64,000 nt of DNA, from assembly GCA_947491755.1 (NCBI GenBank), contig CANLKV010000001.1, positions 186,001 through 250,000 on the forward strand, in the 5' to 3' direction. The DNA is from an uncultured Nonlabens sp. (GTDB lineage Bacteria > Bacteroidota > Bacteroidia > Flavobacteriales > Flavobacteriaceae). This document shows positions 43,755 to 51,774 of the stretch, piece after piece. The translations under genes and the position numbers were made by a program. Under the pieces are notes generated by a model that had not been told where the DNA came from, made no database searches, and saw only the letters and a program-made list of their open reading frames with translations. Position 1 is the first letter of the stretch, and the number at the start of each line of letters is the position of its first letter.

Positions 43755-46436
43755 CTAGCCTTTGGTCGTGTCTTTCTTTTTGTTCAACAACCCTTTTAAC
43801 ACATTGCGCGCGGCATCTTTTACTTTGTCATTAGAAGGTACTCGCTTTACAGTATCTACGGGTTTTTTTACAGCTGTAGAATCTATGACGGCTGGCTTTT
43901 TACCTGTGATAAGATCTTTTATTCCGCCCAGTGGATTTTTGCCTGCTGTTAGATCCTCAACAGCACCACTTAAAGCATCTTTTCCTTTCTCTTTAAGTCG
44001 TTCTTTCTGGATCGCGATAATCTGACTGGATAGATTTGTTATAGCAGACTCGATATTAACATTTACATTAGGTCTGGTCATCGTCCCTGTAAAGTTCACA
44101 GGAACTGGTACTGTTAATCCTTCTATCTCGCTTGCCTGAAGTTTTGAAAGTATGGCGGCACCTTCTTTTCCTAAATATTTTGCAGGAACATTTAAACTCA
44201 TCGTGTAATCCATCTCGTTAGTGAGACTGTGCTTACCGCTAGCGGTCACAACGATATCTTTGATTTTAAAATCAAATGGACTTACTTGTACTGCCCCATC
44301 CTGCAGCTTCAATCGAGTAGTTAGGTTGCTCAAATCAACATCGGTCAAGTCAATAAAGCTCAATTTTTTATCAAGTTGGGCCAGTAATGGAGCGGCTGCC
44401 GGATTTATTTCTTTAGTCAACAGCTGTGCGAGTGCATCCCCATTAATTGAAGTCAGTACGGGCGATAAGTCTTTTGTAAGGTCTCCTTTTATCTCAAGAT
44501 CTGTGTTGATCTTGCCGTCCAGTGCTTTTATGATAGGTACAAATTTTTGAAACATATCAAATCCTTGGAACGACTGTGCAATATCCAGATTAACCATATT
44601 GAGTAGCATATTAAATCTGGGCGTATTCTCCTTGGTACTCACGGAACCTGCAAGGCCTATAGAGCCGCCAAAAATATCAGTACGTGTGTCATTTAAAGTG
44701 AGTACCTCATCTCGCACCATCGCAATACCACCTACATTTTTTAGAAGAAGACCATCATACAATACTTGGCCCAATTTAAAATCCAATTGAGCATCTAGGA
44801 ATGCTGGTATTTTGATAGCTTCCTCTGTGCTGGCGGTAGAGGTTTGGTTTTGACTTTGAATTGTCGTGGTTTCTTCCATAAAGTCTGATACATCAAAACT
44901 TTTGGAACGCAAGTTGAAGTTTCCTTTAAGACCTTGATCTTGCAATAAAAATCCTATCAAATTATTAATACTTCCACTCGCTTGAATATCTGTATTTCCT
45001 GTGATGGCGTCAAAGTTGTTAAGTCTTATCACGCTATTATTCATGTCTAGCGCAGCAATGTTGATCAAGAAAGGATTTTCAAATGAGGGCCCTATGTATT
45101 TAAAGTCTGTTAAGGTAGCAATTCCCTTTGTGCGAACTCGTTCGTAACGCTCTGCAGTGATGCTTTCCAGATCAAATTGAGCCGTCACATCTAGAGACAA
45201 TCGACCATCTAGATCCAGATCGCCTGGCAAGGGAAAGGACTGCGATAAATTGCCTAAATCCAGGACACCTCGCGCTTGTAAATCCACCTTCATGTTGGTA
45301 GTCAAATTTGTAATCATAGCATTACCCTGTAAACGATCAGTGCCTATGTTAAATGAGGTATTGGCTATATTTAAATAGGTGTCTTCTACAATTCCTGTCG
45401 TATTAAGTAAGCGCGCATCAATATTAATATCGGTGACTTTTTGCGGTAGATCTGGATATTGAAAGGATGCGTTATTAGATTGCACTCTTATGTCTAGCAT
45501 AGGAATGGAGGTGTCCGTCACCTGTCCTTTTATGTTACCATCTACAGTAAAATCTCCTGTGGTGGTGATCCCATCAAGATTTGATCGATAAGTTTGTGGG
45601 ATGATCGCAAAAAAGTTTTTAAAGCTGGAAGATGGGGCATTGAAACTTATATCTACCACTGTATGGTCGTCTTCCAGATCTACATAACCTGCTAGCTCCA
45701 GCTCTAGATCATTAATGGTCGCTGTATTTTTCTCGAGGGTATATTTTTGATTATCTAGATCGATTACAAGGGTTGCATCTAGTGCTACTTGTTGCCCTGA
45801 CAGATACTCTACTCCTGCCAGTCTATACACCACATCTGTCTTTGTTTGCGTTTTAAGAATGCTAGAACTAGCGCTCAAATCTCCCTGGCCAGAATGTTGT
45901 AAATTATTGAGGTAAAGATTGTTGGTAGAACTTTCATCTTCATATGAAAAACTAGAATTTGAAAATTCATAATATTTCAAGGCGATATTAAATCCTGCTG
46001 TGCTGGTATCGTTTGATTGTAGGGAGTCCGCTTTCGCGTAAGCGATATCCCAATTTGCTACCCCTTTATCATTAACCTTTAACCGCACAATCGCCTGGTC
46101 TACAAGCAACTCATTTATCCGTATGGGCTCGCTGGCATCGTTAAAAACGTCAAATAACGGCATGTCTGCATAGGTCTCGCGAGCATAAAATAGCGTGTCG
46201 CTCTCAAATGGTGCATTGTTTCGTATGGAGAGCTCATTGATCGTCAATCGAGCATCTGGAAACGCTCTAATGAAACTGAGATCCACATTGCCAAACTCTA
46301 TCTGAGCATCCAGCGACTCATTGAGTTTGTTTTTAACAACCTGAGCTATTTGATCCGCAAATAAATAGGGTATAGCAACAATGATAGCTATGATAGCCGC
46401 TATCGTAATTCCTGTAATTTTAAAAAATTTTCTCAT
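43755..46436 (-). CDS. AsmA-like outer-membrane biogenesis protein
   Basis: 893 residues. One N-terminal transmembrane helix (ITIAAIIAIIVAIPYLF) is followed by a large periplasmic region rich in beta strands. QIEFGNVDLSFIRAFPDARLTINELSIRN is the AsmA/DUF748 pattern, and the C-terminal part has the AsmA_2-like repetition (NLTTRLKLQDGAVQVSPFDFKIKDI). These proteins resemble bridge-like lipid transporters. The C-terminus is Lys-rich (about 840-893). The mismatched palindrome copy encodes AYAKA near residue 137. It is divergent in function from neighbours and followed by the transporter gene on the same strand. Confidence 0.85.
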   Translation of the reverse strand: MRKFFKITGITIAAIIAIIVAIPYLFADQIAQVVKNKLNESLDAQIEFGNVDLSFIRAFPDARLTINELSIRNNAPFESDTLFYARETYADMPLFDVFNDASEPIRINELLVDQAIVRLKVNDKGVANWDIAYAKADSLQSNDTSTAGFNIALKYYEFSNSSFSYEDESSTNNLYLNNLQHSGQGDLSASSSILKTQTKTDVVYRLAGVEYLSGQQVALDATLVIDLDNQKYTLEKNTATINDLELELAGYVDLEDDHTVVDISFNAPSSSFKNFFAIIPQTYRSNLDGITTTGDFTVDGNIKGQVTDTSIPMLDIRVQSNNASFQYPDLPQKVTDINIDARLLNTTGIVEDTYLNIANTSFNIGTDRLQGNAMITNLTTNMKVDLQARGVLDLGNLSQSFPLPGDLDLDGRLSLDVTAQFDLESITAERYERVRTKGIATLTDFKYIGPSFENPFLINIAALDMNNSVIRLNNFDAITGNTDIQASGSINNLIGFLLQDQGLKGNFNLRSKSFDVSDFMEETTTIQSQNQTSTASTEEAIKIPAFLDAQLDFKLGQVLYDGLLLKNVGGIAMVRDEVLTLNDTRTDIFGGSIGLAGSVSTKENTPRFNMLLNMVNLDIAQSFQGFDMFQKFVPIIKALDGKINTDLEIKGDLTKDLSPVLTSINGDALAQLLTKEINPAAAPLLAQLDKKLSFIDLTDVDLSNLTTRLKLQDGAVQVSPFDFKIKDIVVTASGKHSLTNEMDYTMSLNVPAKYLGKEGAAILSKLQASEIEGLTVPVPVNFTGTMTRPNVNVNIESAITNLSSQIIAIQKERLKEKGKDALSGAVEDLTAGKNPLGGIKDLITGKKPAVIDSTAVKKPVDTVKRVPSNDKVKDAARNVLKGLLNKKKDTTKG
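46030..46043. repeat. dispersed palindrome, copy 11 (one mismatch)
   Basis: GCTTTCGCGTAAGC inside the AsmA gene, changing AFAKA to AYAKA (DIAYAKAD). Confidence 0.85.
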
Positions 46437-46450
46437 GCAATAATGATGTG

Positions 46451-47149
46451 TTAATCGATCTGTATTTCTTGTGCTTGTTCTAAATCAAACAATTTTCTAA
46501 ATCCATAGACGCCTGCATAAAGCAATGGTGTATCAATAATAGCAACGAGTACTTTGAACAGAAAGCCTGCTCCTAACAACGGCCAGAATTTCTCCCATGC
46601 TATGATGTTACCGTAACATAGTAAAACGAGTACACTCATTGTATCTACAAACTGTGAAAAAAAGGTGCTCATATTATTACGCAGCCAGAGCATTTTGCCT
46701 TTAGTTAATCGCTTCCAGAAATGATAGATCTGTATATCCACAAATTGAGCAAATAAATATGCTGTCATACTCGCGATCACAGCTAGTGTGGCTGCACCAA
46801 AAACCTTTTCAAAAAGATCATCTTGAATAACACTAAAGCTAGTGGCTGGTGCTATCCCTGCCACATAAATGATAGCAAGGCTGAAAATCGATGCAAAGAT
46901 CCCAGCAAGCACCAGGTCATTTGCCTTGCGCCTGCCATAAATTTCACTCACTAGATCTGTTATTAAAAAAGTAATAGGATATGGTAATAATCCCACTGAT
47001 ATCTCAAATTGAAACCACCCAAAAGGGTTCCAGAAAAAAAATTTTTGAAAAATAAGATTTGAGACAACCAGAGAGCAAATAAATAGCGCTGCAAGCACAA
47101 GGTATATACGATGTGCTCGCCTCAAGTCTTTACCTTTAAGTTGTTTCAT
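46451..47149 (-). CDS. yhhQ: queuosine precursor transporter (YhhQ/VUT family)
   Basis: 232 residues from the ATG at 47149 (MKQLKGKDLRRAHRIYLVLAALF). A longer ORF to 47233 would contain the promoter box. About six transmembrane segments, with FEISVGLLPYPITFLITDLVSEIYGRRKAN and LWLRNNMSTFFSQFVDTMSVLVLLC typical of the YhhQ/PF02592 family. It imports preQ0/preQ1 across the inner membrane for tRNA queuosine. queD lies elsewhere in the window. It is divergent from folK. Confidence 0.9.
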   Translation of the reverse strand: MKQLKGKDLRRAHRIYLVLAALFICSLVVSNLIFQKFFFWNPFGWFQFEISVGLLPYPITFLITDLVSEIYGRRKANDLVLAGIFASIFSLAIIYVAGIAPATSFSVIQDDLFEKVFGAATLAVIASMTAYLFAQFVDIQIYHFWKRLTKGKMLWLRNNMSTFFSQFVDTMSVLVLLCYGNIIAWEKFWPLLGAGFLFKVLVAIIDTPLLYAGVYGFRKLFDLEQAQEIQID

Positions 47150-47156
47150 ATAGCCA

Positions 47157-47164
47157 CAAAAGTA
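47157..47164 (-). promoter_or_regulatory. -7 box just before yhhQ
   Basis: TACTTTTG on the minus strand fits TAnnTTTG and ends 7 nt before the yhhQ ATG, supporting 47149 as the start and a very short leader. Confidence 0.45.
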
Positions 47165-47260
47165 CCACAGGAGTTGAGCATAATTCCTTAATTTGCTGCA
47201 AAAGTAATAGCCATCACTACACAATATAACCATCGTATTTTCATTGCTTTAGGTAGCAAC

Positions 47261-48382
47261 ATGGGGGATAGATTTATCAACCTGTGTAACGCTGTAGACC
47301 ATATTGAGCAGCAACTGGGGTTAATTATTAAAGTGGCACCAGTATATGAGGTTCCAGCTGCAGGGTTTATAGGCAACGATTTTTTAAATAGCTGTATTCT
47401 TGTTCACTCAACAAAAACGCCACAAGAGTCCCTGACCATTTTACAAAGTATAGAAAAACAGATGGGCAGAGTACCTAAAAATGGTAAAGGTTATGAAAAT
47501 AGAGTGATCGATCTAGATATTCTCTTATTTGACGATTTAATCATTGCTGAAGATGAATTGAGAATTCCTCATCCTCATTTACATCAACGCGATTTTGTAC
47601 TTAAACCATTGCAAGCTATTGCTGGCGACATTCAGCATCCCTTACTGGGTAAAAGCATAGAAAAACTTGCATTTGAAAATGAATTGAATCAAGTTGTAGA
47701 ACAAAACGAGTTGAGCCTGAGCTCAGAATTATCATTTACCTCGCACAGCGGGAGCAAATTTCCTATTGATCAGATAAATTTTATAGCTATAGAAGGAAAT
47801 ATAGGCTCTGGAAAAACCAGTCTGGCTCATAAAATAAGTGAAGATTTCAAAGGCCGCTGCGTACTAGAGCGATTTGCGGACAACCCATTTTTACCCTTAT
47901 TTTATAAGGATCAAGAGCGCTATAGCTTCCCACTAGAGATGTCTTTTCTGGCAGATCGTTACCAGCAATTAAGTGATGATGTGGCACAGCATGACCTGTT
48001 TAGTAATTTTACAGTAGCAGACTACTATGTTATAAAATCTCTTATTTTCAGTAAAATAACGCTGCAAGAGGAAGAATATGCTTTATACAAGCGATTGTTT
48101 AATATGATGTATAAAGAACTGGTAAAACCAGATCTTTATGTTTATTTGTACCAGACTGAAGAGCGACTGCTAGAAAATATAAAAATGCGAGGTAGAGACT
48201 ATGAGCAAAATATTGAGGCCAGCTATCTTGCAAAAATACAGCAGGGATACACAGAGTTTATCAAGTCCCAAAAAGATCTAAAAGTCAAAGTTATAGACGT
48301 TACCCATCTGGATTTTGTCAATAATCAAGAAGATTATCTAGAGGTGTTGCGGCAAATATCAGAAGCTATCGTAGGGGGCTAA
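47261..48382 (+). CDS. folK: bifunctional HPPK (FolK)-deoxynucleoside kinase fusion
   Basis: 373 residues from the ATG at 47261. The N-terminal HPPK domain (about 1-140) has RVIDLDILLFDDL and PHPHLHQRDFVLKPLQ. The C-terminal deoxynucleoside kinase (about 170-373) has P-loop FIAIEGNIGSGKTSLA, the ERF motif, and the DRY-like LADRYQQ. It pyrophosphorylates 6-hydroxymethyl-dihydropterin and phosphorylates deoxynucleosides. The frame continues upstream (HRIFIALGSNMGD), reading the HPPK first strand and the conserved LGSN, to a TAA at 47189, yet has no ATG, GTG or TTG there. The true start is probably an unusual codon (ATA 47207 or ATC 47213). The 3' end overlaps the convergent methyltransferase by 17 bp. 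Confidence 0.9.
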   Translation: MGDRFINLCNAVDHIEQQLGLIIKVAPVYEVPAAGFIGNDFLNSCILVHSTKTPQESLTILQSIEKQMGRVPKNGKGYENRVIDLDILLFDDLIIAEDELRIPHPHLHQRDFVLKPLQAIAGDIQHPLLGKSIEKLAFENELNQVVEQNELSLSSELSFTSHSGSKFPIDQINFIAIEGNIGSGKTSLAHKISEDFKGRCVLERFADNPFLPLFYKDQERYSFPLEMSFLADRYQQLSDDVAQHDLFSNFTVADYYVIKSLIFSKITLQEEEYALYKRLFNMMYKELVKPDLYVYLYQTEERLLENIKMRGRDYEQNIEASYLAKIQQGYTEFIKSQKDLKVKVIDVTHLDFVNNQEDYLEVLRQISEAIVGG

Positions 48383-48911
48383 TTTTATTGAATATATCAT
48401 AAATCACTATCCCTGCACAAACTGCAATATTAAGGCTGTGTTTAGTACCGTATTGATCCAGCTCGATTACCTTGTGGCAAGCATCAACTATTTGTTGTTG
48501 TACCCCTTTAACTTCATTGCCTAGAACCACAGCAACTTTGGCATTTTTTGCAGGAGAGAAACCATACAAATTTTCAGACCGCTCTGCTTGCTCAATGGCA
48601 CAGGTGGTATAACCTTGCTCATCAAGCAGGTTGATTGCATCTAGTGTATTTTCCACATATTCCCAGGCAACTGACTCTGTGGCGCCCAGAGCAGTTTTGC
48701 GTATTTCTCTATGAGGGGGCTGCGCAGTAATGCCACACAAGTAGATTTTTTCCACACGATAAGCATCAGCACTACGGAAAATACTGCCTATATTATTTAA
48801 ACTACGTACGTTATCGAGTACAATTATAAGTGGAGTTTTTTCGCTTTCGCGAAAGCGAGCCGCTGATAAACGGTCCAGCTCGTCATTGAGAAGTTTTCTT
48901 GTAGTAGACAA
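48366..48911 (-). CDS. SpoU/TrmH-family tRNA/rRNA methyltransferase
   Basis: 181 residues from a TTG at 48911; no in-frame ATG precedes the first motif. Knot motifs: LDNVRSLNNIGSIFRSADAY (1), VVLGNEVKGVQQQIVDAC (2) and HSLNIAVCAGIVIYDIF (3). Predicted 2'-O-ribose methyltransferase, target unknown. The palindrome copy encodes RFRES (residues 18-22, in the leader before the first motif). The gene lies 9 bp downstream of the PorP/SprF gene on the same strand, so both may share a transcript. Confidence 0.9.
   Translation of the reverse strand: MSTTRKLLNDELDRLSAARFRESEKTPLIIVLDNVRSLNNIGSIFRSADAYRVEKIYLCGITAQPPHREIRKTALGATESVAWEYVENTLDAINLLDEQGYTTCAIEQAERSENLYGFSPAKNAKVAVVLGNEVKGVQQQIVDACHKVIELDQYGTKHSLNIAVCAGIVIYDIFNKISPLR
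48843..48856. repeat. dispersed palindrome, copy 12
   Basis: Perfect copy near the 5' end of the SpoU gene, in the RFRES frame. Confidence 0.95.
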
Positions 48912-48920
48912 AAAGTGGAT

Positions 48921-49922
48921 TTATAAATTTACCGCAGGACAGTTACAACTCCATCTATCTTTTGTGCATAAAAAGTCAATGCCTAAAGTGATTTGATGAA
49001 AACCACCGCTGGCAAATTGAATATCACCAAACTGCTGACTGTAAGTATAACCTACCGTGAAGTTGTTGAACTTGGCCCCCAAAAAGGGTGATAAAAGAGA
49101 TAAGTTTTGTTGCTGTATGGTGGCGCCATCAGCAAACTCTGCTCCCTCAAAACTTTGACGGTATGAAGCCCCCATATAAAGAACAGTTGATTCATTTAAG
49201 TCATAAAATGCTTTTGCATTAAAATCCATAAATTGCTCTTTAGTGCGATCCGTACGTTGATATAAAACCGATGGCTCAAATTGCCAGTCAGAATCTCTAG
49301 GAGCAATTAAATATCCTGCGTTAACCACATACCTCAATTGATTAGTGCTTTCAAATCCCTCAGAATAAATCTCTCTATTCTGGAAAATAGGATTTTTCAA
49401 GGTGGCATGAATAAAGAAATCTTTATACAGATACGACGCGCCAAAATCAATATTGAAATAAGAATCGCTAACTAACACACCTGTAATAATTGGGTCAAAA
49501 TTAGTACGGTCAAAACTAGTTTCATCCAGACGACTTTGTACCAAACCAGCGTTCATTCCAAAAGATAATCTATTTAAATCTCCATAACCACCACCTATTT
49601 GTAAGTGGTAAGCATAGGACAAATAAACGCCCGTCTGGGAATGAAATCCATTCTTGTCATTGAAAACAATAGCACCTATACCACTATTTTCACCCACTGC
49701 GGTATTGAAACTCAACGTCTGTAAATTAGGCGCATCTTGTTGATCAAACCACTGCTGTCTAGCTGTTGCTCTAAGCTTACCACAGTTAGCAGCGCCAGCC
49801 ATAGAAGGGTGTAACAGATATAAATTATCCATTAAGTAATCTTGATAAATAGGTATGCCTTCTTGAGCAGTGCCTATTTTAAATCCTAGGACTAGGAGAA
49901 GAATTATGAAAAACTTTTTCAT
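48921..49922 (-). CDS. PorP/SprF-family type IX secretion-associated membrane protein
   Basis: 333 residues. Signal peptide MKKFFIILLLVLGFKIGTA (mature QEGIPIYQDYLMDNLYLLHPSMAGA). The opening DYLMDNLYLLHPSMAGAANCGKLRATARQQW is the PorP/SprF signature, followed by alternating beta strands for an outer-membrane barrel. The family works with T9SS-dependent gliding adhesins (SprB-type). No adhesin gene is adjacent. The C-terminus holds a Cys-rich stretch (FLCTKDRWSCNCP). Confidence 0.88.
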   Translation of the reverse strand: MKKFFIILLLVLGFKIGTAQEGIPIYQDYLMDNLYLLHPSMAGAANCGKLRATARQQWFDQQDAPNLQTLSFNTAVGENSGIGAIVFNDKNGFHSQTGVYLSYAYHLQIGGGYGDLNRLSFGMNAGLVQSRLDETSFDRTNFDPIITGVLVSDSYFNIDFGASYLYKDFFIHATLKNPIFQNREIYSEGFESTNQLRYVVNAGYLIAPRDSDWQFEPSVLYQRTDRTKEQFMDFNAKAFYDLNESTVLYMGASYRQSFEGAEFADGATIQQQNLSLLSPFLGAKFNNFTVGYTYSQQFGDIQFASGGFHQITLGIDFLCTKDRWSCNCPAVNL

Positions 49923-50110
49923 TAATGTGTTTCTACAGTGGTAACGATTATTAAGCTGTCATGTTATAAGATAACAGCATTTTAAAATACCGACTGATTA
50001 TTTTCAAATATATTATATAAACATTAGAAATCCGTGTATTAAAAATTTACACTGCTACTATTAGAAATATGTATTTTAATATAAGTATATGTAAGGGTAT
50101 ATAGTTCAGC

Positions 50111-50136
50111 TTGTAAATTAAAGGCACTTATCTTTG
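50111..50136 (+). promoter_or_regulatory. promoter of the Nfu gene (TTG and TATCTTTG)
   Basis: TTG at 50111-50113, a 15-nt spacer and TATCTTTG at 50129-50136; the ATG is at 50155. The leader also contains a 6-codon ORF (MNRKKL) whose TGA overlaps the gene's ATG. Confidence 0.5.
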
Positions 50137-50154
50137 CATGAATAGAAAAAAGTT

Positions 50155-51063
50155 ATGAGCACGCACAAAATACAGGTAGTACCTACATCTAACGAGGCCA
50201 TTGTAAAATTTGAAAGCAATGAGTTCCTAGTAAAGAACCATAGCTATGAATTTAAAAATATTGACGATGCAAAACCATCGCCTCTTGCTCAACAATTGTT
50301 CTACCTACCCTTTGTAAAAACCGTATATATCGCGCAAAATTTTATAGCAATTGAACGTTATGATATTTTAAAATGGGAGGATGTACAGGATGAGGTAGCT
50401 CAACAAATAGAGGAGTACCTAAATGGTGACCAGCCCTTACTGCCAAATGAAGGCAAAATTAAAAAAACTCCGGTAACAGTATATGCGGAAGCGACACCTA
50501 ATCCATCTGTGATGAAGTACGTGGCAAATAAAAAGTTAGTGATTAAGAGTCAAGAATTTAAAACCATCGACGACACAGAACCTAATTCACTAGCTCGCAA
50601 GCTGTACCAGTTTCCTTTTATAAAGGAACTTTTTGTGGATGAGAATTACATTTCGGTAACAAAACATTCTATTGTAGAATGGCAGGAAATAACGAATCAA
50701 ATAAGGTCCTTTATTAAGGAGAGCATCGAGACTGGAGATGAAATAGGAGTATCAAAATACAGTGCTGGAACAACCAAAGAAAAAGGGGAGGAAATGAACC
50801 TGCCTAAGTTTGAAAATCTGAGTGATGTTTCAAAAAAGATAGTGGAGATACTAGACGAATATGTGCGTCCTGCCGTAGCAAGCGATGGAGGAAACATTGT
50901 ATTTGAGAGTTATGATGAAGACAAACAGGTAGTCAATGTGATCCTACAAGGAGCTTGTAGCGGTTGCCCTAGCTCTACCATGACATTACGTAATGGTATT
51001 GAAACTATGTTAAAGGATATGATACCAGGTAAAATTGATCGGGTTGTCGCAATAAATGGGTAG
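50155..51063 (+). CDS. nfuA: Nfu/NifU-type iron-sulfur cluster scaffold
   Basis: 302 residues. Two Nfu_N domains in tandem (about 6-95 and 107-190; compare FKNIDDAKPSPLAQQLFYLPFVK and FKTIDDTEPNSLARKLYQFPFIK) precede a C-terminal NifU domain whose CSGCPSSTMTLRNGIE supplies the two cluster-binding cysteines. It assembles and delivers [4Fe-4S]-type clusters. Its start overlaps a short upstream ORF by 4 bp (TTATGAGC). It is convergent with tsaB, with a 23-bp gap. Confidence 0.9.
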   Translation: MSTHKIQVVPTSNEAIVKFESNEFLVKNHSYEFKNIDDAKPSPLAQQLFYLPFVKTVYIAQNFIAIERYDILKWEDVQDEVAQQIEEYLNGDQPLLPNEGKIKKTPVTVYAEATPNPSVMKYVANKKLVIKSQEFKTIDDTEPNSLARKLYQFPFIKELFVDENYISVTKHSIVEWQEITNQIRSFIKESIETGDEIGVSKYSAGTTKEKGEEMNLPKFENLSDVSKKIVEILDEYVRPAVASDGGNIVFESYDEDKQVVNVILQGACSGCPSSTMTLRNGIETMLKDMIPGKIDRVVAING

Positions 51064-51086
51064 ATCTAGTAAAGTCTTACTAAAGG

Positions 51087-51770
51087 TTAACTACTCTTAA
51101 ACTCTTTCAAATAAAAAGGTTCGTAGTAGGCAAGATCCGTGACGAATTGATTTTCATTATACATAGCTATAGCAAGGTCGCACATGGTTAATGCCGTAGG
51201 GTGCGCTTCCATATAGTTGCTTTGATTATCGTTCAATAGCTCTTTAAATTTTAAAGCCCCACTGCCTATAAATGTTGTGTTTTTATCATGTGTATATTCT
51301 ACATATGACTCCTGTGTCAATATTTTTGCCTCTGTTGATTGTACAAGATGTTTACCTCTGTATACCGCGCTATAGACTTCCATGCGTCGTGCATCCATCA
51401 TAGGAATAATTATATCAGAGGTTGTTGCCTGCAAACTAAGCGCTTGTAGTGTGTCTATAGAAATAAGAGGCTTATCAACTGCATAGCAAAGACCCTTTGC
51501 AGTCGCCACACCTATACGTAAACCAGTGTAGGATCCAGGCCCCTTACTAACTGCAATAGCATCCAGTTGATCAAACGTAATTTTGTTTTGATCAAGTAAA
51601 TCTTTTATGAAAACATGCAACGACTCAGCATGGCTGTATGTATCGCTATTATCCTCTTTTAGGTCTAAGCAATGTTCTATTTGAAAGCTATTATCAAGCG
51701 CGCCTCTATGTGACGCAATAGCAATGGAACAATTGGTCGACGAGGTTTCAATACATAAAATATATGGCAT
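51087..51770 (-). CDS. tsaB: tRNA threonylcarbamoyladenosine biosynthesis protein TsaB
   Basis: 227 residues. It is the non-catalytic partner of TsaD in t6A37 tRNA modification. ASKHA start MPYILCIETSSTNCSIAIA and the diagnostic VSKGPGSYTGLRIGVATAKGL. It begins 4 bp after the end of an efflux adaptor gene on the same strand, so it is likely transcribed with the pump operon. Confidence 0.95.
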   Translation of the reverse strand: MPYILCIETSSTNCSIAIASHRGALDNSFQIEHCLDLKEDNSDTYSHAESLHVFIKDLLDQNKITFDQLDAIAVSKGPGSYTGLRIGVATAKGLCYAVDKPLISIDTLQALSLQATTSDIIIPMMDARRMEVYSAVYRGKHLVQSTEAKILTQESYVEYTHDKNTTFIGSGALKFKELLNDNQSNYMEAHPTALTMCDLAIAMYNENQFVTDLAYYEPFYLKEFKSS

Positions 51771-51774
51771 GGAT

